In this document: positions 1 to 7,864 of the stretch, one piece after another
How the letters are laid out: each line of letters opens with the position of its first letter
Numbering within the stretch: position 1 is the stretch's first letter
NCBI RefSeq assembly: GCF_012926525.1
Contig: NZ_JABBNI010000066.1
Coordinates: 1-64,000 of the forward strand
DNA length: 64,000 bases
DNA from: Clostridium muellerianum
Lineage (GTDB): Bacteria > Bacillota > Clostridia > Clostridiales > Clostridiaceae
Reading direction: 5' to 3'
Translations under genes and position numbers: made by a program
The notes under the pieces: model-generated
What the model was told of the DNA's origin: nothing
Database searches by the model: none
The model's input: only the letters and a program-made list of their open reading frames with translations

Positions 1-1
1 A

Positions 2-52
2 CTTAAAGATCAATTAGAAGTTCTTAGAGGTAAATTATATGAAAAGTTATAA
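2..52 (+). CDS. C-terminal end of a gene that begins before the window
   Basis: An open frame enters from the left edge and ends with TAA at 50-52. It reads LKDQLEVLRGKLYEKL. The heptad-like spacing of Leu and the LR-x-KL pattern suggest a helix and recall small Spo0E-like regulators, but sixteen residues are too few to name a family. No other evidence is available inside the window. Confidence 0.4.
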   Translation, partial: LKDQLEVLRGKLYEKL

Positions 53-100
53 AGTTACATTGATTACATATAAACAATGTACAAATTAAATGAATTCAAT

Positions 101-122
101 TCGTGTAGCCTAGGCTACACGA
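101..122. promoter_or_regulatory. 22-bp perfect palindrome upstream of sspH
   Basis: The segment is a perfect inverted repeat with half-site TCGTGTAGCCT and its exact complement. It lies about 10 bases before the ribosome binding site (GAGGAGC, 131-137) of sspH and has no T-tract. It could be an operator or a stem-loop in the 5' leader. Nothing in the sequence identifies the binding protein. Confidence 0.5.
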
Positions 123-144
123 GATATCCAGAGGAGCTATATTT

Positions 145-321
145 ATGGATACAGAAAAAGCTATTGAGATTGTTGAGTCATTAGGTGTAATAGAAGTAAA
201 ATATAAAGGAAGCCCTGTTTGGATAGAAATTATTAATGAACAAAGTAATACAGCAAAGGTTAAAGATATAAATACATCTAAAGAATTTAGTGTAGATATT
301 ACAGATTTAGAAAAAAGTTGA
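145..321 (+). CDS. sspH: H-type small acid-soluble spore protein
   Basis: This 58-residue protein begins MDTEKAIEIVESLGVIEV and contains the family hallmark GSPVWIEI followed by NEQSNTAKVKD. These match the SspH family of minor spore-core proteins made in the forespore late in sporulation; family members are similar in length. The start has the RBS GAGGAGC 7 bases upstream. The gene stands alone: a 22-bp palindrome precedes it and a strong bidirectional hairpin terminator follows. The family is normally transcribed by the forespore sigma factor SigG, and sigG is itself present at 47.5 kb; no clear SigG promoter could be read here. Function inside the spore core is only broadly known. Confidence 0.85.
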   Translation: MDTEKAIEIVESLGVIEVKYKGSPVWIEIINEQSNTAKVKDINTSKEFSVDITDLEKS

Positions 322-377
322 TTTGCCGAAATGTTAAAATTTTAAAGAAAGCTGACAATTATATGTTAATAAAAAAT

Positions 378-430
378 ATGTATAATTTATAAGAGAAGTC
401 TTTGAATGACTTCTCTTATAAATTATACAT
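378..430. terminator. bidirectional terminator between sspH and the PAP2 gene
   Basis: A 23-bp perfect stem (378-400 and 408-430) closes on a 7-base loop, TTTGAAT. It separates two genes that converge, sspH (+) and the PAP2-like gene (-), so it can serve both. Confidence 0.8.
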
Positions 431-488
431 TCCAAACACTGTAAATATATGTAGTTGATTATAGATAGAATAATAATATTTTAAATTT

Positions 489-1142
489 TCATTTTGTTGA
501 ATCTAGAGAGTATAATTTTTTTATCCAAAGAGGACACATTTCTGAATTAATTATATCTACAATTTTATAGATAATTTCGGCTAATAGTATGCCAGAAACC
601 AAGTCTAGAATTACATGTTGTTTAATAAATTGAGTTGACAATATTATTGATAAACCTACTAACCACACAGAAGCCTTAATTAATAAACTTTTTTCATCAC
701 TTTTCATAATACCTTTAATCATAAGGTAGCTTGTTAAAACATGTATACTTGGGAAACAATTAAAAGGGTTGTCCTGATTATATATAAAAACTACAAGGCT
801 TGTAAGAAGATCATTTCCATGCAGTTGAGGTCTTGGGGTAGCAGTTTGAAATATAAAATACACAAGATAGCTTATAAGCATACCTAAAAATAAGCTAACT
901 ATGGTTTTATAATAAACTTTTCTATAATAAAAGCACAGATATATTAAGGTAAATGCTATAAAAGGATAATATAATAAGTAAGGTATAATAAATATTTTTA
1001 AAAAAGGTATAGAATTATCTAAAGGGGTTACAAGATAGTGAACTCCTCTTAAAGAATTATTGAGGACCCCATAGAGGATAGTTTCTATTGGGATTAATAA
1101 CATTAAAGTTAAAGGAATTAAATTTTTTTTCAATAAATTCAT
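489..1142 (-). CDS. PAP2-superfamily membrane phosphatase-like protein
   Basis: The 217-residue protein is hydrophobic with about five or six membrane segments. It carries the second PAP2 signature PSIH (131-134) after an Asn-Cys-Phe, and a third signature STQFIKQHVILD (169-180) with the expected His176 and Asp180. The usual Arg after Ser in motif three is Thr170, and a canonical first motif (KxxxxxxRP) is reduced to ATPRP at 101-105. This pattern resembles the PAP2 branch that includes lipid phosphate phosphatases and inositolphosphoceramide synthase-like proteins. A lipid phosphate substrate is therefore likely but unproven. It is a single gene with a weak RBS (AAAGGCG). Start chosen as the only ATG near an RBS. 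Confidence 0.75.
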   Translation of the reverse strand: MNLLKKNLIPLTLMLLIPIETILYGVLNNSLRGVHYLVTPLDNSIPFLKIFIIPYLLYYPFIAFTLIYLCFYYRKVYYKTIVSLFLGMLISYLVYFIFQTATPRPQLHGNDLLTSLVVFIYNQDNPFNCFPSIHVLTSYLMIKGIMKSDEKSLLIKASVWLVGLSIILSTQFIKQHVILDLVSGILLAEIIYKIVDIINSEMCPLWIKKLYSLDSTK

Positions 1143-1628
1143 TTTATTATCACGCCTTTCTAAGTTAAAAAAGGAGTTTTATCTATAGTTTACTTAAAGG
1201 TCGATATATACTCCTAAATAAGTTTAGTTAAATTGAACAAAACTATAACTAAAATTATACATGAAATATATTAATTATTTATAACAAAAATCATTAAAAA
1301 TTTCTTAAGTTTTAAGATTTTTTAGAATAAAACAGTTAATGTATTAGTATTCATATAATAAAAACTTTACTCAGTAGTACAAATTATTAGATTTATACCA
1401 TCTATAACACTCCTTATAATTACTCATACGCCATTGAATATTTTTTATATTCAGATGTAACATGTATTCATCATAAAAAAATACCACATAAGGCTAAGAA
1501 TCACTTGATATTTTTAACAATTACTACTGAGTAATATTATACTTTATTTACCTACTTAGTCAATAACAACTTTTATGATACTAAATATATATTAGTTATT
1601 AAAGATTAGCATTTGTAAGTATAAAGAT
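1143..1628. other. 486-bp gene-free stretch with an inverted repeat
   Basis: No reading frame with a ribosome binding site is visible on either strand. The stretch is very AT-rich. Its only structure is a 13-bp inverted repeat pair at 1367-1379 and 1522-1534 and a 16-nt word at 1495-1510 that recurs at 2067-2082, each listed separately. Confidence 0.6.
1367..1534. repeat. 168-bp segment bounded by 13-bp inverted repeats
   Basis: TTACTCAGTAGTA at 1367-1379 is the exact reverse complement of 1522-1534. The interior is AT-rich with no coding frame. The arrangement is that of a small non-autonomous element or a remnant of one, but no flanking target duplication was recognised. Confidence 0.4.
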
Positions 1629-1874
1629 TTATTTTTTTAAATTTATTAGTAATATTTCTTTGAAATTTTTTTTAATTTTTTTGTTATTATAATAAAGAAA
1701 CTTATGAGTTGATACAATACCACTCATAATATGACCTGTAATAGTTTTTATATTCACAAATTCTCCTATATTACAATTACTTAAACAGCTTCCGCGTATA
1801 TAAACCTTAATATTTGGATAGTTATCACTATAACTTATTTCTTCAATTTCTACTAAACTACCTCTTTTTATCAT
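1629..1874 (-). CDS. small OrtA-like protein (beta-barrel), function unknown
   Basis: The 81-residue protein starts MIKRGSLVEIEEI and contains IGEFVNIKTITGHIMSGIV. This resembles the OrtA (2-amino-4-ketopentanoate thiolase alpha) family, in which a similar K-G-x-x-V-x-I-E start and a G-[DE]-x-V-x-I-x-T-x-T-G-R segment occur. The conserved middle of OrtA is shortened, and no ortB partner or other ornithine-degradation gene is nearby, so thiolase activity should not be assumed. Three Cys (C30, C34 and the SCLSNC spacing) lie in the middle. The RBS AGGGAGGT precedes the ATG at 1874. It is probably a stand-alone gene; the hairpin at 1950-1995 separates it from glyA. Confidence 0.6.
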   Translation of the reverse strand: MIKRGSLVEIEEISYSDNYPNIKVYIRGSCLSNCNIGEFVNIKTITGHIMSGIVSTHKFLYYNNKKIKKNFKEILLINLKK

Positions 1875-1949
1875 AGTGTACCTCCCTGTATTTTTGTAAT
1901 TAATAAATTATATGCAATAATTTTCAAAATATTTTGTGTTTTAACTATA

Positions 1950-1995
1950 AAAAACAGTAATGCTACTTTAGTTATTAAGTAACATTACTGTTTTT
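1950..1995 (-). terminator. terminator of glyA
   Basis: A 19-bp stem (1950-1968 with 1977-1995) with one G-T wobble encloses an 8-base loop; it is flanked by A and T runs. On the minus strand it follows glyA and ends in a T-run. It could act in both directions. Confidence 0.7.
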
Positions 1996-2066
1996 CATAA
2001 TATAGTTTATCCATCGCTACAATGCTTTGAAGAAAGTTATTCTTATAAGTAAACTCCATCTGAATT

Positions 2067-2082
2067 TAAGAATCACTTGATA
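2067..2082. repeat. 16-nt direct repeat, second copy
   Basis: TAAGAATCACTTGATA occurs here and at 1495-1510, on the same strand, flanking the small minus-strand gene and the glyA terminator. No function is evident. Confidence 0.4.
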
Positions 2083-2113
2083 AACTAAGTCTAAGCTTAT
2101 TTTTAATTTAAAA

Positions 2114-3349
2114 TTATTTGTATATAGGATATTTAGCACACAAATCATTTACCTGTTTCTTTATTTCGTTTAAATCACTGTCTCTATTTTCTATTACATA
2201 ATTTATGAAGTAAGCTATTTTCTTCATTTCTTCTTCTTTGAAACCTCTTGTAGTTACAGCTGGAGTTCCTAATCTTAATCCACTAGTTACAAAAGGACTT
2301 AATTTTTCAAAAGGTATAGTATTTTTGTTAACTGTAATTCCTGCATCATCTAAGAGTTTTTCAGCATCTTTTCCAGTTATATTTTTATTCGTTAAATCTA
2401 TTAGTATTAAATGGTTATCAGTTCCACCAGTAACTAATCTAAATCCATACTTAATAAGTTCATCACCAAGAACTTTACAATTTTTTAGTACTTGATCTAT
2501 ATATGTTTTATATTCATCTTTAAGAGCTTCTCCAAAGCATACAGCCTTACCAGCTATTACATGCATTAAAGGTCCACTTTGTACTCCAGGAAAAACTGTT
2601 TTATCTATAGCTTTTGCATATTTCTCTTTACAAAGTATAGCTCCTCCTCTTGGTCCTCTTAAAGTTTTATGTGTAGTAGTAGTTACAAAGTCTGCATATG
2701 GTACTGGTGACATATGTTTTCCTGCAGCTATTATACCTGCAATATGAGCCATATCAACCATCATATAAGCACCTACTTCATCGCATATATCTTTTATTTT
2801 TTTAAAATCTATTTCTCTTGGGTATGCGCTAGCGCCAGATACTATCATTTTAGGTTTATGTTTTAATGCTAAGTTTTTAAGCTCATTATAGTCTATTGTT
2901 TCAGTTTCTTGATTTACTCCATAAGATATAAAATTATAAAGTTTACCTGAAAAACTCGCCTTACTACCATGGGTTAAATGTCCCCCATGAGTCAAATCCA
3001 TACCAAGCACTGTATCACCTGGTTCTAGTACACTCATATAAACAGCCATATTAGCTTGAGAACCCGAATGCGGCTGAACATTAGCATATTCAGCATTGAA
3101 TAATTTTTTCATTCTTTCTCTTGCTAAATCCTCTACTATATCAACTACATGACATCCACCATAATATCTTTTTCCAGGTAATCCTTCTGCGTATTTATTA
3201 GTTAAAAATGATCCCATGGCTTCCATTACAGATTTACTAGTAAAATTTTCTGAAGCTATAAGTTCTATACCATTTTCTTGCCTTTCTTCTTCTTTTTGAA
3301 TAACATCGAAAACTGCCTTATCCGTTTTTTCTAATTCTTTAAAATTCAT
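2114..3349 (-). CDS. glyA: serine hydroxymethyltransferase
   Basis: The 411-residue enzyme interconverts serine plus tetrahydrofolate with glycine plus 5,10-methylene-tetrahydrofolate, using pyridoxal phosphate in the cytosol. The signature [14 protein letters not shown] places the PLP-binding lysine at K228; [11 protein letters not shown] (94-104) and VDMAHIAGI (198-206) are the usual PLP-site segments. Length is normal. The start has a strong RBS (AGAAGGGGG). It appears to be a single-gene unit transcribed away from the divergent exporter genes, ended by the hairpin at 1950-1995. Confidence 0.97.
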   Translation of the reverse strand: MNFKELEKTDKAVFDVIQKEEERQENGIELIASENFTSKSVMEAMGSFLTNKYAEGLPGKRYYGGCHVVDIVEDLARERMKKLFNAEYANVQPHSGSQANMAVYMSVLEPGDTVLGMDLTHGGHLTHGSKASFSGKLYNFISYGVNQETETIDYNELKNLALKHKPKMIVSGASAYPREIDFKKIKDICDEVGAYMMVDMAHIAGIIAAGKHMSPVPYADFVTTTTHKTLRGPRGGAILCKEKYAKAIDKTVFPGVQSGPLMHVIAGKAVCFGEALKDEYKTYIDQVLKNCKVLGDELIKYGFRLVTGGTDNHLILIDLTNKNITGKDAEKLLDDAGITVNKNTIPFEKLSPFVTSGLRLGTPAVTTRGFKEEEMKKIAYFINYVIENRDSDLNEIKKQVNDLCAKYPIYK

Positions 3350-3616
3350 TTGTTTGCCCCCTTCTAGTAATAAAATACAATTTTTAATAGTATTTATTGA
3401 AAATTAGATAATAAATGACCCCATATCTTAAAAATTCCATAAATATATTATTAAAATTATAAGTTTAATTTTAAATTTTTACAATAAGCTATTTCGTTAA
3501 GTTTTTGTAAATATTTATACAAGTTGTTAATTTCCTATGATTGTTTCTGTGATATAATAATCCTATAAAAATTTGTAATTAACTAATTTGTCATTAATAT
3601 CAAGGAGATATATCAT

Positions 3617-4384
3617 ATGGATGTTAATAGGATTATAAATGTGGCAACCTATGCTGGTAAAATAATGTTGGAAAATGGAGCAGAAATTTATAGAGTAGAA
3701 GAAACTATAGTAAGAATATGCAGTGCTTACGGTATATATGGAGTGGATACATTCGTAACTATTACTGTTATAATGGCTTCTGCTGAGCAAAAGTATCAAC
3801 AAACTATATCAGTTGTAAAAAGAATAAAAAAAAGGACTTTAAATATAGAAAAAATATCTAGAGTCAATGATATATCACGTAACATAAGAAATAAAGGATA
3901 TACATTAGAGTTTGTAGAAGATAAATTAAAAAATATAGATTCTATGAAACCTTATAGTAATAAAGTAAATGTAGTATTTTCTGGTATGGTTGCAGCATTT
4001 TTTACTTTAGTTTATGGAGGGAATATAAGAGATTTTTCAATAGCTTTTATAATAGGTTGTTTAATTAGAATAATATCTATAGAATTTAGTTCATTAGAAA
4101 CTAATGAGTTTTTTATAAATATTTTGTGTGGAGCTTTAACTGCAGTAACAGCTTTAAGCATGGTGCACTTTGGTATTGCTACTAACTCAGATAAGATAAT
4201 AATAGGATCTATTATGCTTTTGGTTCCTGGACTTGCAATAACTAATGCTATTAGAGATACTATAGCTGGTGATTTAATATCAGGTATTTCACGGGGAATA
4301 GAAGCATTTTTAATTGCTGTAGCTATAGCTGCTGGTACAGGAGTTGTTCTTAAACTGTGGTTTAATTATTTTGGAGGAGTGTAG
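3617..4384 (+). CDS. threonine/serine exporter family, cytoplasmic-plus-membrane half (YjjP-like)
   Basis: This 255-residue protein belongs to the ThrE/YjjP family (formerly DUF1212). Residues 1-115 form the soluble domain with the family sequences NGAEIYRVEET and VDTFVTITVI. The rest carries about five membrane helices, with MLLVPGLAITNAIRDTIAGDLISG typical of the pore region. In bacteria with a split exporter it works with a YjjB-like partner, which is the next gene, two bases downstream. Known members export threonine/serine or dicarboxylates; which applies here cannot be told. RBS AAGGAGA supports the ATG. Confidence 0.85.
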   Translation: MDVNRIINVATYAGKIMLENGAEIYRVEETIVRICSAYGIYGVDTFVTITVIMASAEQKYQQTISVVKRIKKRTLNIEKISRVNDISRNIRNKGYTLEFVEDKLKNIDSMKPYSNKVNVVFSGMVAAFFTLVYGGNIRDFSIAFIIGCLIRIISIEFSSLETNEFFINILCGALTAVTALSMVHFGIATNSDKIIIGSIMLLVPGLAITNAIRDTIAGDLISGISRGIEAFLIAVAIAAGTGVVLKLWFNYFGGV

Positions 4385-4386
4385 AT

Positions 4387-4857
4387 ATGTTATTAAATAC
4401 TTTATATACTTTAATAGCTACATTTTGTTTTGGTATTTTATCTAATATAAGAGGTAAAAAGCTAATTTTTGCATCTATAGGAGGGGGATTAAGTTGGTTA
4501 GTTTACTTAACAGCATCTTCTTACATGCATCTTTCTAATATTTTTTCTTTTTTTGCAGCTTCAGTATTATCTGCATTATATTGTGAGATAATGGCTAGAG
4601 TTATTAAAACACCTGTTACTACTTTTATTATAGGTGCAATTATACCGCTAGTGCCTGGAGCAGGTATGTATAATACTATGCTTCAATCTGTTCAAGGAAA
4701 TATGAATGACTCTTTAATGTTAGGACTTGAAACTCTTTATATTGCAGGAACTATAGCTGTAGGAGTATTTTTTGTATCTTCTATAGCAAAAATATTTGTG
4801 CTAATTAACAAAAATAAATTTTTCAAAACTGAAAAATTTAATAAAACTAGTAACTAA
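4387..4857 (+). CDS. threonine/serine exporter family, small membrane half (YjjB-like)
   Basis: The 156-residue hydrophobic protein has about five membrane segments and the repeat-like motif IIGAIIPLVPGAGMYNTMLQS, mirroring the VPG segment of the upstream partner. This is the C-terminal half of ThrE-type exporters (DUF3815 type) encoded separately. It starts two bases after the YjjP-like gene, so the two are co-transcribed and probably form one transporter. A stem-loop overlapping the stop codon ends the pair. Confidence 0.85.
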   Translation: MLLNTLYTLIATFCFGILSNIRGKKLIFASIGGGLSWLVYLTASSYMHLSNIFSFFAASVLSALYCEIMARVIKTPVTTFIIGAIIPLVPGAGMYNTMLQSVQGNMNDSLMLGLETLYIAGTIAVGVFFVSSIAKIFVLINKNKFFKTEKFNKTSN

Positions 4858-4870
4858 AAATAGTTACTAG
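4847..4870 (+). terminator. hairpin overlapping the end of the exporter operon
   Basis: A 10-bp perfect stem, CTAGTAACTA with its complement at 4861-4870, encloses AAAA; the stop codon is within the left arm. Only a loose AT-rich tail follows, so termination may be weak. Confidence 0.45.
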
Positions 4871-4932
4871 CAATTATTTTAGAAACATAATTAGGATTGA
4901 AATTATTTCACTTTCAATTTAGATGTTTAAGT

Positions 4933-5763
4933 TTAAAAATTTAATATGAACTTTTCTATGATTTCACCAATTCCTCCATTGTTGTTATCCTTGTTTGTTA
5001 TATAATTTGCACAATGTTTTAAACAGTCTCTTCCATTAGACATAGATATGCCCATACCAGCAGCATTTATCATACTTATATCATTTTCATCATTTCCTAC
5101 AGCAATGCACTGATCTATAGGTATTTCATAATGTTTAGCTAAAAGTTCTAATGCGTTACCTTTAGAAGTTCCATTGCACAGAACTTCTATATTATTTATT
5201 TCTGATTTTGTAGTTTCAATTCCATTTAAATTATTTACTTTATCTCTTAAATAATTTAAATAGTCTAAATCGTTATCCATTACTACTATTTTATCTATAT
5301 TTGAATTGCTTTTTAGTATATAATCTTTAGCATCTTTTATAAGTCGTATTTCCATTCTATACTTTTTGTCAACTTTTCTATTAAAATCATAAAAATTTTT
5401 TCCAGTGAAATTAAACTGTTCACTGCAGAAAACGTCACCATCATAAAAATGAAAATATGTATCTTTTTCTTTGCGAAGAATATCTATAATCTTTATAAGG
5501 TTATTTTTAGAAATAGGGTTTGAGTAAATTATGGTTTTATTATGATCAAGTACTATAGCTCCATTAGCACAAATCATAGGTTGATTTTTACCTATGGATT
5601 CTTGATAAAATTTTAAACTAGCAGGAACCCTTCCAGAAGCTATTACAAATTTAACACCGAGGGAAATAGCTTTGTTTATCATAGTTAGATTATAATTTGA
5701 TATGTTTTTGTTGTCATCTAATAAAGTTCCATCCATGTCTGACGCTATTATTTTATATTTCAT
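4933..5763 (-). CDS. Cof-type HAD-superfamily phosphatase
   Basis: The 276-residue protein has HAD motif I as DMDGT (residues 9-13), where the two Asp are nucleophile and acid/base, followed by a type IIB cap domain. Near the C-terminus is motif IV, GNDENDISMINAAGMGISM, with the Mg-binding acidic residues. Cof enzymes dephosphorylate sugar phosphates, FMN or pyridoxal phosphate; the substrate here is unknown. A longer frame exists to 5895, but the ATG at 5763 is the natural start of the fold and is preceded by AGGAGG with a rather long 13-base spacer. It diverges from the lipoprotein gene. Confidence 0.9.
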   Translation of the reverse strand: MKYKIIASDMDGTLLDDNKNISNYNLTMINKAISLGVKFVIASGRVPASLKFYQESIGKNQPMICANGAIVLDHNKTIIYSNPISKNNLIKIIDILRKEKDTYFHFYDGDVFCSEQFNFTGKNFYDFNRKVDKKYRMEIRLIKDAKDYILKSNSNIDKIVVMDNDLDYLNYLRDKVNNLNGIETTKSEINNIEVLCNGTSKGNALELLAKHYEIPIDQCIAVGNDENDISMINAAGMGISMSNGRDCLKHCANYITNKDNNNGGIGEIIEKFILNF

Positions 5764-5861
5764 ATTTAAATTTTTGCCTCCTATAATTAATCTAATAAAA
5801 CCAATTATGTTAGTAATAAATGTTCTGTTTTTAACATAATTTAGTTTTAGAGGTGATAATA

Positions 5862-6335
5862 TTGAAAAAAGTATGGTTTTGCCTGAGTATGTCATTTATT
5901 ATAGCCATTTTATTTATGGGATGCAATCTTAATTTGAGTAATATTATATATAGTAAAAACAAGCCCAATAATTTTTACTATACAAATATATTAGCAAAAA
6001 ATTTAACATTAGAAGCTTCATACAAATGTATAATTTTAGATACAAATTTGTCCAAAGAAAAAGAAGTTCAAAATGATAACAAATTTGTAGTTAAAAATAT
6101 GCTTAAATCATTAAATAAGAACAATTTTATACAAAAGCCTAAGGATTTGCCTGATAAGCCTGCATATAAAATGTTTTTTACCTTTAATAAAGATAAATTA
6201 GTAGTTAATGTTTATAACGAGAAATTTATTTCTATTTATCCTTGGGATGGCGATTATAGTATGGATTACATAGATATGAGTGGAGTACCTTTATCACTTA
6301 ATTTATATTCTTTATGTAAATTTATGTTTAAATAG
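5862..6335 (+). CDS. putative lipoprotein of unknown function
   Basis: The 157-residue product starts MKKVWFCLSMSFIIAILFMGC: two Lys, a hydrophobic stretch and a lipobox-like FMGC with Cys21, so it is probably lipid-anchored on the outside of the cell. The start is TTG at 5862, 5-6 bases after AGAGGTG; a GTG at 5853 overlaps the RBS and is rejected. The mature part is rich in Asn, Lys and aromatic residues, with short predicted strands and no motif I recognise. It stands alone and is followed by a 0.8-kb repeat-rich spacer. Confidence 0.65.
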   Translation: MKKVWFCLSMSFIIAILFMGCNLNLSNIIYSKNKPNNFYYTNILAKNLTLEASYKCIILDTNLSKEKEVQNDNKFVVKNMLKSLNKNNFIQKPKDLPDKPAYKMFFTFNKDKLVVNVYNEKFISIYPWDGDYSMDYIDMSGVPLSLNLYSLCKFMFK

Positions 6336-6521
6336 GTACAAGCCTACTGTATTTTTATAAAGCATTATGTCATACTTTTTGCAGTTTAAAAATAATGCGG
6401 CACAACTAAGATATTGAAGTGCGGTAGTAGTTTGTATTTTAACTTTTACTACGTGATATATAATAAGTGTTTCATAACTGCTAAATGTTTTTAATTATTC
6501 TAAGCTCAAAATTCATGAAAA

Positions 6522-6573
6522 CCTAAGAACTTTGCCAAACTCGGTTCCCTCAAACAAGGCTAAAGTTCTAAGG
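6522..6573. repeat. small inverted repeat (possible element remnant)
   Basis: CCTAAGAACTTTGCC (6522-6536) and GGCTAAAGTTCTAAGG (6558-6573) are imperfect inverted repeats about a 21-base loop containing AACTCGGTTCCCTCAAAC. No T-run follows, and the preceding gene ends 190 bases upstream, so this is not a simple terminator. Confidence 0.45.
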
Positions 6574-6722
6574 CTTAACTTCTCGCTAAGACTAATAAGA
6601 AAACAATTTAGCTAATGTGAGTAAACGCTTATCCTATATCCCTACATAAAAGTTAAAATCAAAACTAGTAACTTCAGTTGTATATATTAATATTGATAAT
6701 TTTATAATTTAGCTCTTAAAAA

Positions 6723-6740
6723 TTCAGGCGAAAGCCTTCA
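6723..6740 (+). other. GAAA-loop hairpin
   Basis: The sequence TTCAGGCGAAAGCCTTCAGG folds into a short AGGC/GCCT stem closed by a GAAA tetraloop, a classic stable RNA hairpin. It lies just before the long inverted repeat and may be part of the same transcribed structure. Confidence 0.3.
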
Positions 6741-6751
6741 GGATAGAAAGA

Positions 6752-7117
6752 TAACTCAAAAAATATTCATTTTAGTATAATAGGGATAATAGTATATATA
6801 TAGACTGAAGTAAGAAGAAACGTTAAGCTGTATGAAGACTGATATATGTTGTGCAGGAACATTCGAGCAAATTTTAGAAGTTCTTATGCTTGAGATATTG
6901 AAAAATGCCGTAATTTTTGCCAGGACGGCAAAAGCTCCGAAAGTGACAGGAGGTCACATTTGAGGAGGTAGGCATTTTTTTATATCTCAGGCATTAGAAC
7001 TTCTTAAATGAAGCGAGTGTTCCTGCACAACATATATCAGCCGGAATACAGCTTAACGTTTCTTCGGTTACTTGCATCGCATTATGCTTTTATTAAGCAA
7101 AAATTGTATGTGCGAAA
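6752..7117. repeat. long inverted-repeat element (MITE-like or structured RNA)
   Basis: Two ~100-base arms, 6810-6909 and 6971-7071, are imperfect reverse complements, for example TGATATATGTTGTGCAGGAA in the left arm against its exact complement in the right. Short outer repeats ATAACTCAA (6752-6760) and TTGAGTTAT (7109-7117) frame the whole. The 61-base centre forms two further hairpins with AGGAC and AGGAG loops. No transposase is encoded. The right end, GTGCGAAAGTTGAGT, recurs in the his operon spacer. Most likely a non-autonomous mobile element, possibly expressed as a structured RNA. Confidence 0.7.
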
Positions 7118-7123
7118 GTTGAG

Positions 7124-7864
7124 TTATATTATATTTCCATCTGTAGAAATTGTAACTTCCCTATAAGGTACTATAGTTTGGCTTTCAAGCATTGCCCCTT
7201 TCACAGCACTTACAATACCTCCACAGCATGGGACTTCCATTCTTACTACAATTATGCTTTTAATATTATTATTTTTTATAATTTCCGCTAACTTTTCTTT
7301 ATAGTATTCATTATCATCAAGCTTTGGACATCCTATTACTGTTATGTGGTTTTTAATAAAATCATTATGAAAGTTTGCATAAGCATAAGCAGTACAATCG
7401 GCAGCAATTAAGAGATTTGCATTTTTAAAATATTGTGCATTAGGATTAACCAATTTTAGTTGAACAGGCCACTGAGATAATTGAGATTGTACAGTTGACT
7501 GCGAGTTATCCTCTTTTATCTTAACAATATTATTAGCAATATTTAGAGTTTTTCTTTCAATTTTTTTAGCCATAGTTCCTGGACATCCGCAAGGAAGTGA
7601 TTTTGATGTGGATTTTTCCTTTGTTTTTTCTGCCATTCTCTTTTTTACAGCTTCTTCATCATATTCTTTACTTTCTCTTTCAATGATTTCTATTGCATCT
7701 GTTGGACAATGAGGAAGGCAATCTCCAAGTCCATCGCAATACTCATCGCTTACTAATTTAGCTTTACCATTTATAAGTTCAATAGCACCTTCATGACAGC
7801 CTTCAATGCATAATCCGCAACCATTGCATTTTTTTTCATCTATACTAACTATTTTTCTTTTCAT
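7124..7864 (-). CDS. 4Fe-4S ferredoxin-domain protein
   Basis: The 246-residue cytosolic protein opens with a cluster motif CNGCGLCIEGC (residues 14-24) and then a second Cys-rich run, YCDGLGDCLPHCP, in an otherwise ferredoxin-like first 60 residues. After a charged linker comes a second domain with AADCTAYAYANFH, IGCPKLDD and EVPCCGG, adding conserved Cys that may bind another cluster or metal. This architecture is widespread in anaerobes as an uncharacterised electron-transfer protein. Strong RBS (TAGGAGG). Its stop codon directly abuts the long inverted repeat, so that element forms its 3' end. A LUD gene lies upstream on the same strand but is separated by a terminator. Confidence 0.85.
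   Translation of the reverse strand: MKRKIVSIDEKKCNGCGLCIEGCHEGAIELINGKAKLVSDEYCDGLGDCLPHCPTDAIEIIERESKEYDEEAVKKRMAEKTKEKSTSKSLPCGCPGTMAKKIERKTLNIANNIVKIKEDNSQSTVQSQLSQWPVQLKLVNPNAQYFKNANLLIAADCTAYAYANFHNDFIKNHITVIGCPKLDDNEYYKEKLAEIIKNNNIKSIIVVRMEVPCCGGIVSAVKGAMLESQTIVPYREVTISTDGNII

Larger units (their letters stand above)
6336..7123. other. 788-bp repeat-rich spacer without genes
   Basis: No credible protein gene is present. From left to right it holds a small hairpin (6522-6573), a GAAA-capped hairpin (6723-6740), and a long inverted-repeat element (6752-7117) that abuts the stop codon of the ferredoxin gene. The right end shares 18 nt with the repeat in the his operon. It looks like a landing place for non-autonomous elements or a source of a structured RNA. 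Confidence 0.6.

Noticed and set aside
5853-5895. Longer starts for the Cof phosphatase (to 5895) and lipoprotein (5853)
   Set aside because: The Cof extension overlaps the divergent lipoprotein gene and lacks an RBS; the lipoprotein GTG lies inside its own RBS.
7098-7117. Group II intron 5' end (GTGCG)
   Set aside because: GTGCGAAAG is present, but no reverse transcriptase, domain V hairpin or other intron features are visible nearby.
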